The position numbers and the translations under genes are program-made. The notes under the pieces were generated by a model, which saw only the letters and a program-made list of their open reading frames with translations, ran no database searches and was not told the origin of the DNA. A stretch of DNA of 42,204 nt from Vicinamibacteria bacterium (lineage in GTDB: Bacteria; Acidobacteriota; Vicinamibacteria; Fen-336): NCBI GenBank assembly GCA_016934575.1, contig JAFGSN010000149.1:1-42204 (forward strand), written 5' to 3'. Positions 17,483-27,288 of this stretch are shown piece by piece (positions within the stretch are counted from its first letter, which is position 1; each line of letters begins with the position of its first letter).

Positions 17483-18385
17483 ATGCAATCTCTCAACACC
17501 ATCGTCGCGCGCGCTTCGCTTCCGGTTCCCGAGTATCATCTCGATCGTTTTCAGGGCCGCGTGCTCGAGGAGCTGCACTTGGAGTTCTTTTTCGCCAGGT
17601 GCCAGGTGCTGATCACGCCGACGCTCAAGTACTTCGCCACAGGCGAGGCAAGCGACGAAGAACGCTCGCAGATCGAGTCGATTCTTGCGCAACGTCAGTC
17701 GTTCATCGACGATCTCAAACGCTACTTGATTTTCTCGCTCTCGCTTTACTCGGCCCTGCTCGAGACGAACTCATACATCATCTCGGTCAATGATCATCTG
17801 ATGATCGCTCGTTTCGTGAGCCTGAGCGGGCAGCGTGAAGGCTTCGAAGTCAAGCTCTACACGCTGCGGCGCGAAGACCTGCCCACGCGTTACGCCGACA
17901 AGATCTACCTCGGTCGCGATTTTCTTTTTCTCGACCGTCTGGATCGCGATCATTTCGGCCTGCGACAGATCCGCACGGCCCTCAGAGAGCAGAACGTCCG
18001 CCTGCGCGGACGTCTCGAGACGCACGTCCCTGGGTCGTTGCGCGACAGCCTGGAACGCGACTTTCTTTTGGATCTTCGGGAGCTGATCGAGGAGTTTTCT
18101 CGAAAGGCGGACGACCTTTTACGGGACTTCCCTCCGTCTTTCCCGGGCGATCACGTCGAGGAACCGACGTTGCTCGACATGAACGGCCGCTTCCGCGAGC
18201 TGAAGCATTTGTTGATCGAGTCGGATGACGTCCTGCGAGAAATGGAAGAACGACTTTTCGAAAAGGCGCCCCGCGCCGCCCGATACGTCACCAAGTACCG
18301 CAAAGACGTCGCCAACGACGTCAATTACATCATGCTCAAGATCAACGGCCGCATCAGCGACGCCGTCAACGGCATCCGCCTGTGA
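17483..18385 (+). CDS. Unknown 300-residue helical protein
   Basis: I do not recognise this protein. It is soluble and mostly helical, with no signal peptide. Features are an acidic/aromatic N-terminal region (FQGRVLEELHLEFFFARCQV), a DRDHFGLRQIRTALREQNV stretch, a central coiled-coil-like part (about 175-245) and a basic C-terminal helix (YVTKYRKDVANDVNYIMLKI). Codon use is like its neighbours, so it is surely a gene. A tiny open frame (17464-17478, four codons with an AAAGGGAC site) ends four bases before the ATG and may couple its translation. The neighbours give no clear functional link. Confidence 0.72.
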   Translation: MQSLNTIVARASLPVPEYHLDRFQGRVLEELHLEFFFARCQVLITPTLKYFATGEASDEERSQIESILAQRQSFIDDLKRYLIFSLSLYSALLETNSYIISVNDHLMIARFVSLSGQREGFEVKLYTLRREDLPTRYADKIYLGRDFLFLDRLDRDHFGLRQIRTALREQNVRLRGRLETHVPGSLRDSLERDFLLDLRELIEEFSRKADDLLRDFPPSFPGDHVEEPTLLDMNGRFRELKHLLIESDDVLREMEERLFEKAPRAARYVTKYRKDVANDVNYIMLKINGRISDAVNGIRL

Positions 18386-18404
18386 GTCGCTTGCGCCGGC
18401 CGCC

Positions 18405-18980
18405 TCACTGCCGTCGAAGACGACGTAGAGCGGAACGTGTGACCAGCTCCCGCGCCTCCCTGCGTCCCTGCAAGACGCGCCGCACGGTAAAAGGAAGAAA
18501 TCCCAGCGGCGTTCGCGCCCGGCGTGCGTCAAGCGGGATGTAGTAGCGGCCGTGCGCGACGGAAGGTCTGGCGTAAGGCGGCAGCCTTGCCAGGTCGTTC
18601 AACTCGACCTCGACGCGCACGAACGCCATGCCGGCGGCGCTGTCGATCTGGGCGTGTTCGCCCAGCGCGCGAAGCAGCGCCGAGACGATCACCGCCGGAC
18701 CGCTCTCCTCGCCGGCCAAACGCAGGAGGACGTCGACTCCGTCGGCCGGATCAGTGGTCCAACTCACGGTCGTTTCCACGAGCAGTCCGACGAACGAAAA
18801 AACCGTCGCGATGCGGCTCAAACGATCAGCTCTGCCACAAACAAGCTGGCGCGCAAAGCCCACGATGTCGGGATGACGCGCCAGACCGACGCTGAGGTCG
18901 TTCAGGGCGCCGGGCTGGCTCCCGCTTCTTATGAAGTCAGCCGCGGAAAAAGCAGGACGTCCGACACTGGACACTGTCAT
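18405..18980 (-). CDS. Unknown protein, faint transglutaminase-like segment
   Basis: A 191-residue protein without signal peptide or membrane helices. Residues 80-125 (VDVLLRLAGEESGPAVIVSAL, then LLRALGEHAQID) echo the helix of transglutaminase-like proteins, where a catalytic Cys normally sits after Gly-Asp. Here the position is Glu or Ser, so a catalytically dead relative is possible. This comparison is by eye and weak. It lies 13 bases behind the small helical protein gene and on the same strand as nrdJ, so it may be the last gene of that operon. Confidence 0.5.
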   Translation of the reverse strand: MTVSSVGRPAFSAADFIRSGSQPGALNDLSVGLARHPDIVGFARQLVCGRADRLSRIATVFSFVGLLVETTVSWTTDPADGVDVLLRLAGEESGPAVIVSALLRALGEHAQIDSAAGMAFVRVEVELNDLARLPPYARPSVAHGRYYIPLDARRARTPLGFLPFTVRRVLQGRREARELVTRSALRRLRRQ

Positions 18981-18993
18981 GACGTGATCCCGG

Positions 18994-19413
18994 CTAGTAA
19001 CCCCAACTCCGGTCCGAGCATCGTTCCCTGAGACGAGACGCCGCCCAGGCCACCACCTGTTCGGCGAGATCGAGCGCGTTCAAGGCGTCTTCCTTGGCGG
19101 AGAAACCTTCCAGCAGCTCCAATGGCGCGGAAAGCCGCCTCAGGCCCTTCATGATTCCGCCTTCGAAGCGCGCGTCATGAACATGCAACAAAGCACGGCA
19201 GGCGCACTCCATCGCCATCTCGCAAGCCGTTTCGATAAGCGCGCGCGAGCCTCCGTCATGATTCAATAAGCGCGCGATCCGTATGCTGTTACGACAGTTC
19301 CGCCACAACGTCTCGGACGCCGGCGATCTAACCGCGACCGTGTTCTGGACGAGCACCATCGCACCTCCGATATGATGTCGGGCCTGATCGGACCCGCCTT
19401 CCTCACAAGCCAT
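18994..19413 (-). CDS. Small helical protein coupled to nrdJ, unknown
   Basis: A 139-residue protein if started at the ATG at 19413, one base behind the nrdJ stop. An alternative start is the ATG at 19359 or the GTG beside it, which has the better ribosome-binding site (GGAGGT). It is almost entirely helical and Ala/Leu-rich (ALIETACEMAMECACRALLHV, two pieces, then AKEDALNALDLAEQVVAWAASRL), a pattern like HEPN-type helical bundles, but without the R-x4-6-H ribonuclease motif. Its position suggests a role linked to nucleotide reduction (inference). No family is recognised. Confidence 0.55.
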   Translation of the reverse strand: MACEEGGSDQARHHIGGAMVLVQNTVAVRSPASETLWRNCRNSIRIARLLNHDGGSRALIETACEMAMECACRALLHVHDARFEGGIMKGLRRLSAPLELLEGFSAKEDALNALDLAEQVVAWAASRLRERCSDRSWGY

Positions 19414-19414
19414 G

Positions 19415-22171
<2,757 letters not shown>

Positions 22172-22304
22172 GGGATTGCCTCTCCTTCTCAGCCAGGGCG
22201 TTTTTCATATCCGTCATCAGCTCGTCGCCTCACCGCAAATCCCATCGAAAAGCAGGAGCCCAAAACGAGGAATCGCTCGATGGGACGGTAAGAAGAACGA
22301 AAAG

Positions 22305-22334
22305 ATTATGGATCCGGCCTGGAGTCACTGTCAA
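22305..22334 (-). promoter_or_regulatory. nrdJ promoter
   Basis: On the minus strand a perfect -35 TTGACA (22334-22329) and a -10 CATAAT (22310-22305, 5 of 6) are 18 bases apart. Transcription should begin near 22298, giving a leader of about 127 bases. No cobalamin riboswitch fits in that leader. Confidence 0.6.
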
Positions 22335-22341
22335 GCCTAAA

Positions 22342-22388
22342 ACGCAATATATTGTGGCCCTGATCACATGATCTTCAATATATTGACA
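22342..22388. promoter_or_regulatory. Tandem NrdR boxes upstream of nrdJ
   Basis: The palindrome CAATATATTG occurs at 22345-22354 and again at 22376-22385, exactly 31 bases apart. Both fit the core of the known NrdR box (ACACWATATATWGTGT), and paired boxes about three helical turns apart are the usual NrdR arrangement. They lie just upstream of the -35 element, as expected for repression when dATP/ATP-loaded NrdR binds. nrdR itself is not in the window. Confidence 0.82.
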
Positions 22389-22459
22389 TGGCTCGAAATG
22401 AAGACCCGGAGATGAGAGTATCTCAGTAGCTCATAAATATCTCTTGTATCGAGACTTGA

Positions 22460-22726
22460 CATGAGGGCAGAGATGCTACCGACCTCGAGGAAGAGCTTCT
22501 CTTCAAGGGTCGACTACGGGACGCGCGCCCCGAGGACGCCGTCGCCGGCCTACCGGCCGAGCTTCTGCCGCGACGCGACTATCGCCGTATCGGCGCGACA
22601 ATCGGACGACCCACATCTTCCGTCCAGTGCGTTGGCGTTGCGCCGCCAACAGGCGGCGCCCTTCTCGACGTATTCTCGGCCTCGCTTGCTCCGCGACGGA
22701 ATCACCGCAGAGCCTATGGCAAGAGC
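22460..22726 (+). other. Gene-free stretch with a start-less open frame
   Basis: Between the nrdJ promoter region and the exoA stop one plus-strand frame (beginning at 22460) reads like coding sequence (LEEELLFKGRLRDARPEDAV, then GLPAELLPRRDYRRIGATIG). It has no start codon and no ribosome-binding site. It runs on into the antisense of exoA. It may be a remnant of a lost gene. I see nothing else in this stretch. Confidence 0.25.
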
Positions 22727-23497
22727 TCACGACTCGAATTCGGCGATGACCGGAGTGTGATCGGACGGGAGCTTCCCTTTTCGTTCCTCTCGATCGATCG
22801 CAGCGTCCACGCATTTCGCGGCCATTTGTTGCGAGGCGAGGATATGGTCGATCCGCAATCCCATGTTCCTGGGAAAAGCCAGCATCCGGTAGTCCCACCA
22901 GGAGTAGCAACCGCTCTCCGCATGATGCAAACGAAACACGTCATCGAGCCCCCAATCGACGATCGCGCGCAGCGCTTGACGCGCGTCTTGATGAAAGAGC
23001 ACCGAGCCTTCCCAAGCTGCGGGATCGTGAACGTCCCTTGCTTCGGGAGCGACGTTGAAATCGCCGCACAGGACAAGCGGTTCGAATCGGTCGTAGCGCT
23101 CTTCAAGATGACGGCGCAATCGATCCAGCCATGCGAGCTTGTAACGCCACTTCTCGGAGCCCACCTCGAAGCCATTGGGCGCATAGGCCGACAACACCCT
23201 GACGCCGGCGATCCAAGCGGAAATGAGCCGTGCCTGAGAATCGTCGACACCGTCATCAAGTCCGCGCACAACATCGTCCGGCCGCTCGCGCGCGAGTATC
23301 GCCACGCCGTTGTAAGTCTTCTGGCCCAGCACGACGGCGTGATATCCCGCACGATCAAAAGCTTCGCGCGGGAACCGCTCCTCGGTCGTTTTGATCTCCT
23401 GAATGCAGACGATGTCCGGTTTCCGCCGAGCGAGCCAGGAAATCAGCCTCTCGCAACGCGCCTTGACCGAGTTCACGTTCCACGTCGCGATTTTCAT
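22727..23497 (-). CDS. Exodeoxyribonuclease III / AP endonuclease
   Basis: A 256-residue base-excision-repair nuclease of the exonuclease III family, cutting at abasic sites and degrading DNA 3' to 5'. Family motifs are intact: ATWNVNSVKAR at the start, QEIK with the metal-binding E34, YAPNG, CGDFNVAP and the SDHTPV histidine motif at the end. The tryptophan-rich WWDYRMLAFPRN segment is typical of the XthA branch. Length is normal. The ATG at 23497 follows GAGGAG. It is divergent from the thioesterase gene. Confidence 0.94.
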   Translation of the reverse strand: MKIATWNVNSVKARCERLISWLARRKPDIVCIQEIKTTEERFPREAFDRAGYHAVVLGQKTYNGVAILARERPDDVVRGLDDGVDDSQARLISAWIAGVRVLSAYAPNGFEVGSEKWRYKLAWLDRLRRHLEERYDRFEPLVLCGDFNVAPEARDVHDPAAWEGSVLFHQDARQALRAIVDWGLDDVFRLHHAESGCYSWWDYRMLAFPRNMGLRIDHILASQQMAAKCVDAAIDREERKGKLPSDHTPVIAEFES

Positions 23498-23631
23498 GGC
23501 TCCTCTTCAGTCAGCGCCGGCTCTCAGTTTGTCTCGATCAAGAGTATCTCAAATCTCCCGAGTATTCCTCTCAAAAGACGTGTTTTACGTCACGCCGTCC
23601 TGTGGCGAGGATTCTTGGCCAAAAGCCGTTC

Positions 23632-23660
23632 TTGCAAACCAATCCTTGGGCCATGATAAT
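23632..23660 (+). promoter_or_regulatory. Promoter of the thioesterase gene
   Basis: TTGCAA (23632-23637) and GATAAT (23655-23660) are 17 bases apart, with TGATAATGT giving an extended -10. The start codon is 33 bases further on. Confidence 0.5.
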
Positions 23661-23692
23661 GTGCCCGCTTTTGGCGCCTGAAACGAAAAGAG

Positions 23693-24196
23693 ATGGCGAT
23701 GGTTCACGATGACGACAAGCGGACCTTGCTTCCTTGGAGCAGGTCCTGTTTTGTTTGCGGCGAATCGAATCCCCAGGGATTGCGCGCCAGACTGTATCAA
23801 GTCGGCGACACGACCGAACTGTCCTTTGTTCCTCGACCCGAGTTCGCCGGTTGGAGCAACGTCGTTCACGGCGGACTGATCAGCACGGTGCTCGACGAGG
23901 TCATGACCTGGGCCGCGATCGTCTTCGGTCGTCAGGGCTATTTCTCGGCCGAATTCAATGTCCGCCTCAGAAAACCCTTGCCTCCGGAGACGAAATGTGT
24001 CGCGCGAGCGCGCGTCCTCGGCGAGCGCCGTCGTATTCTCGACGCCGAAGGTCGCCTCGAAGGCGCGGACAACACGCTTTTCGCGACCGCCAAAGGCCGT
24101 TATTTGCCTGTCCCTCCCGGAAAAATGGCCGAGTTCCGACACGATTTCGTGTGGTCGGAGGAATGCCTCGATCTGCGCTCCGTCTTTGAAAAGTAG
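23693..24196 (+). CDS. PaaI-like hotdog thioesterase
   Basis: A 167-residue hotdog-fold protein, probably an acyl-CoA thioesterase. An N-terminal CFVCGESNPQGL motif (residues 19-30), which marks the subgroup with a Cys-x2-Cys-Gly start, precedes the hotdog domain. The signature VVHGGLISTVLDEVMTW includes H59-G60-G61 and D68 on the central helix. It ends with the strand FATAKGRYLPV. Substrate is not evident. It may start at the ATG at 23693 or at 23699; both are in frame behind a GAAAAGAG site. It has its own promoter. Confidence 0.85.
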   Translation: MAMVHDDDKRTLLPWSRSCFVCGESNPQGLRARLYQVGDTTELSFVPRPEFAGWSNVVHGGLISTVLDEVMTWAAIVFGRQGYFSAEFNVRLRKPLPPETKCVARARVLGERRRILDAEGRLEGADNTLFATAKGRYLPVPPGKMAEFRHDFVWSEECLDLRSVFEK

Positions 24197-24223
24197 CGCC
24201 GGTCGCGAAAGACGTTTCTCCGC

Positions 24224-24544
24224 TCAGGATCGCCTGCCAGGCAGGAAACGAGCGCCGACATGCATCAGCTCGGATCCTTCGACAGGCTCGATGCGGCAGA
24301 TCACGGCGCGCGTTTCGTAAACGGTCCGCCCTCCGAAGTGCTTGCGCAACGAGTACGGTATGTCAATCCGCAGTCGCACGCGACTCCCAACCACGAGTTT
24401 CTGGCGGCTTGCGAATAAAATCCCGCCGGCGCTGACGTTGAGCGATCGCGTCTGTTCGGCGAATGAACGCTCTCCGGCGTTTTCTCCCGACAACTCGATT
24501 TCAAGCTGGAGGGGCAGGCGTTTTTTTCTGTCGACAAGCGTCAG
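24224..24544 (-). CDS. PilZ-domain protein with apparent CTG start
   Basis: A small PilZ protein (106 residues from the CTG at 24544), a likely c-di-GMP binder. The domain has the RxxxR-type basic motif (DRKKRLPLQLEIEL), then TRSLNVSAGGILF (the usual D/N-x-S-x-x-G motif) and LMHVGARFL at the end. The frame begins after a TAA and has no ATG or GTG upstream of the basic motif. A CTG codon lies seven bases behind GGAG. A TTG at 24493 would start after the basic motif and lose it. An A7 run at the basic motif could also allow frameshifting from a TTG start in another frame (24537). Confidence 0.7.
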   Translation of the reverse strand: MTLVDRKKRLPLQLEIELSGENAGERSFAEQTRSLNVSAGGILFASRQKLVVGSRVRLRIDIPYSLRKHFGGRTVYETRAVICRIEPVEGSELMHVGARFLPGRRS

Positions 24545-24679
24545 TTTTTGACTCCGCTGTTAACGCTGTTAATGCGATCCTATGATCGATCGCCGCCTGC
24601 TGTCAACATCTCTGCCGGCGTCTCGACGCTTCACCGTAAAGGGCGCATCCACGCAAAATCTCGCCTCGGTCATCCATCA

Positions 24680-24690
24680 TGATAGACTCC
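24680..24690 (+). promoter_or_regulatory. Promoter-like motif upstream of top6B
   Basis: TGATAGACTCC contains an extended -10 (TG-n-TAGACT) 44 bases upstream of the top6B start. The identical 11 bases occur 49 bases upstream of top6A (27240-27250). Confidence 0.45.
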
Positions 24691-24723
24691 CGCGATCGTG
24701 AAACGTGATTCGAGGAGGAGCCA

Positions 24724-26481
24724 TTGACGCGAAAGGGGACAAAAGTCGCGCGCCACAAGGCCGGCGATCGCGCCGCCGATCGACGTAAAAGCAAATCCGC
24801 GCGAGCACAGCTCGAGCTCTTCACGGCGGCCAAGTCAGAACCCGTGAAGACGCATGAGAAGGCATCACCCGCTCCGCCGCCTGCCGGGCGACCACCCGTG
24901 AATCAATCCCCCTTGACTGCGACTCGACGCGCAACGGCCGAGGTCTTGGCACAGAAACAGCGCGAGATCTCCGTCTCCGAGTTTTTCGTCAAGAATCGGC
25001 ATCTGCTCGGCTTCGACAATCCCCAAAAAGCGCTCTTGACGGCGGTTCGCGAGTGCGTCGACAACTCGCTTGACGCCTGCAGCGACGCCGGCATCCTGCC
25101 CTCGCTGCGTATCGAAATCGTTCAGCGCGCGGAGAACCGCTTCCGCATCTCGGTCGAGGACAACGGACCGGGAATCGTGCGCGGCCAGATCCCCAAGATT
25201 TTCGGCAAGTTGCTTTATGGATCAAAGTTCCACACGCTCAAGCAGCAACGCGGCCAGCAGGGCATCGGCGTCTCGGCAGCCGGGATGTACGGCCAGCTCA
25301 CGACCGGCAAGCCGGTGACGATTCTCAGCCGTACCGGGCCGAACGCCGCAGCCCATCACTTCGACGTTACCGTCGACACCAAGAAGAATCAACCGCTCGT
25401 GTTACGGGACGAGAAAGCGGACTGGGACGTCAAGCATGGGACGCGAGTGACGATCGAGCTGGAGGCGATCTACAAACGAGGACGCCGCTCTGTTGATGAC
25501 TACATCGAGCAGACCGCCCTCGCCAATCCGCATGCCGAGATACACTATGCGCCGCCCAACCAGGAAGCGCTTCATTACCCGCGCGCCGTGAGCGTTCTTC
25601 CGCAAGAACCCAAGGAAATCAAGCCGCATCCGTACGGCGTGGAACTGGGCATGCTCATGCGACTGCTTCAGGATACGCCGGCGCGCACGGTGGCCGCCGC
25701 GCTGAAAAACGACTTCTCGCGCGTTTCCGACAAAGTCGTGGCGGAAGTGACGAAATCCGCATTGATCAAGCCCAATGCTCGCCCGAGGGACCTCACGCCA
25801 TCCGACGTTGAGCGACTGCATGCAGTGCTGCAAAACGTCAAGCTGATGTCTCCGGCGACGAACTGTCTCTCTCCGATCGGGGAGGAATCCATCCGCGCCG
25901 GTCTCAGTAAACGCTTCGTCGCCGATTACGTCGACGCTGTCACTCGTCCTCCCTCCGTCTATCGTGGCAATCCCTTTCAGGTTGAAATCGGATTGGCCTA
26001 TGGCGGGGACATCCCGGCGGATGAGCTGATCGATCTCTATCGCCTCGCGAACCGCGTTCCGCTCCAGTATCAGTCGTCCGCTTGCGCCATCACCAAGGCC
26101 GTTCTGAGCGTCGACTGGCGAGCGTACGCGATGTCGATGTCGAAAGGAGCCCTGCCCACCGGCCCGATGATTCTCATGATCCATATCGCATCGGTTTGGG
26201 TTCCCTTCACATCCGAATCCAAGGAAGCGATCGCCCATTATCCGGAAATCATACGCGAGCTTCGCCTGGCTCTGATGGAACTGGGTCGTAGGCTGGCGAG
26301 CCACATCCGACATCGCCGCAGGGTGGCGGACGAGGCGAAAAAGAAGTCCTATATCGACAAATTCATCCCGCATATCGGAATCGCCCTGAGGCAGATTCTC
26401 GCGCTGGCGGAGCGCGAGGAGAAGCGTATCGTGACAACGCTGCGTCAAACTCTAGAGCGAAGCCGCGAGCGCATGGTATAA
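24724..26481 (+). CDS. top6B: Topoisomerase VI subunit B
   Basis: A 585-residue ATPase subunit of topoisomerase VI, which passes one DNA duplex through another together with subunit A. The GHKL ATPase domain starts near residue 80 (REISVSEFFVKNRHLLGF): N-box E110-x3-N114-x2-D117, DNGPGI at 146-151 and the GQQGIGVSAAGMYGQ lid loop at 178-192. A helix-two-turn-helix region and the transducer domain follow (VPLQYQSSACAITKAV, WVPFTSESKEAIAHYPEI). An extra basic, Lys/Arg/Pro-rich tail of about 60 residues precedes the ATPase domain. The start is TTG, seven or so bases behind GGAGGAG. Topoisomerase VI is typical of archaea and plants and is uncommon in bacteria. Confidence 0.95.
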   Translation: MTRKGTKVARHKAGDRAADRRKSKSARAQLELFTAAKSEPVKTHEKASPAPPPAGRPPVNQSPLTATRRATAEVLAQKQREISVSEFFVKNRHLLGFDNPQKALLTAVRECVDNSLDACSDAGILPSLRIEIVQRAENRFRISVEDNGPGIVRGQIPKIFGKLLYGSKFHTLKQQRGQQGIGVSAAGMYGQLTTGKPVTILSRTGPNAAAHHFDVTVDTKKNQPLVLRDEKADWDVKHGTRVTIELEAIYKRGRRSVDDYIEQTALANPHAEIHYAPPNQEALHYPRAVSVLPQEPKEIKPHPYGVELGMLMRLLQDTPARTVAAALKNDFSRVSDKVVAEVTKSALIKPNARPRDLTPSDVERLHAVLQNVKLMSPATNCLSPIGEESIRAGLSKRFVADYVDAVTRPPSVYRGNPFQVEIGLAYGGDIPADELIDLYRLANRVPLQYQSSACAITKAVLSVDWRAYAMSMSKGALPTGPMILMIHIASVWVPFTSESKEAIAHYPEIIRELRLALMELGRRLASHIRHRRRVADEAKKKSYIDKFIPHIGIALRQILALAEREEKRIVTTLRQTLERSRERMV

Positions 26482-26925
26482 GCATAACCGCAACACCGCC
26501 GCCGCCGCCGGAGCATTCGCGTCGGATACGGCTCCGCTCAGCCGCCATACGGCATTCCTCAACTGTCACCGGATCAGCTCGCGTCCCTGAGCACCGTTGA
26601 CACGTCCGCGACTTCAGCCTTTTACAAACCAACACATACTTACGGATTGATGCGCCCCATGCGTGCGTCGTAACACACCTTGCGGCAGAATCGACACGTT
26701 GTCGTAACTGATTCGCAGCGCCGTCCACGGCCGTCCAGACGTGCGATTGTGACAGTATCCCGAAAAGCAAGTGATATACCGGGAAAACGCCCCAAAAACC
26801 ACTTCGCCGCGCCTCGTGTCGTTTTCATGTGAGATAGCAACCAGGCTTGGCATGCATATTGCTTACAAAGTATCGTGAAATATCGCGTCCGAGGGTACGA
26901 TCCGGTCCGATAGACAAGGAAGTTG
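26482..26925. other. Gap between top6B and the YtxH-like gene
   Basis: These 444 bases hold a short CCG-type repeat just behind the top6B stop (26503-26514) and several small open frames in both directions without ribosome-binding sites. I see no terminator, RNA gene or known motif. The A/T-richer right end (from about 26850) may contain the promoter of the small membrane protein. Confidence 0.4.
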
Positions 26926-27156
26926 ATGATGCCAAAGGAAATAAATCATATAACATGGCTCCTTTCCGGCGCTTTCATCGGCGCGGCTGTCGCTTTACTC
27001 GCCACGCCGTCGTGTGGAAAAGAGACACGCCGCCGCATCGCACGGTGGGCGCGCGGAGAAAATCTCAAAATCGCATATATCCCGATCGATCAGGGCCTTC
27101 TCGACGACAGTTATACGGATGCGGATATTCGTCTTGCACAAGTCGTGAACGGTTAA
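26926..27156 (+). CDS. Small YtxH-like membrane protein
   Basis: A 76-residue protein with one N-terminal membrane helix (WLLSGAFIGAAVALLATPSCG) followed by KETRRRIARWARG, the pattern of YtxH-type small proteins, and a short acidic C-terminal tail. The ATG at 26926 (or the next one at 26929) sits behind AAGGAAG. Function is unknown; YtxH relatives are linked to stress responses in Firmicutes. It is placed between the two topoisomerase VI genes, on the same strand, which may be coincidence. Confidence 0.7.
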   Translation: MMPKEINHITWLLSGAFIGAAVALLATPSCGKETRRRIARWARGENLKIAYIPIDQGLLDDSYTDADIRLAQVVNG

Positions 27157-27239
27157 CTGTCTCGATGGCGGACATAGCCCTCCCAGGGTGAGCCCGATCG
27201 GCGCATCTCATTGCCGTGCGAGATCTCCCTGCTCTAAAG

Positions 27240-27250
27240 TGATAGACTCC
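27240..27250 (+). promoter_or_regulatory. Promoter-like motif upstream of top6A
   Basis: TGATAGACTCC is an exact copy of the motif upstream of top6B, with the same extended -10 form, 49 bases before the likely TTG start. No close -35 match is visible. Confidence 0.45.
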
Positions 27251-27288
27251 ATTCGACTTGGAGCCTGAGCTCCATGAAGGAGGGTGTG

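Noticed and set aside
22757-23656. 299-codon plus-strand frame
   Set aside because: Antisense to exoA, whose catalytic motifs are intact on the minus strand.
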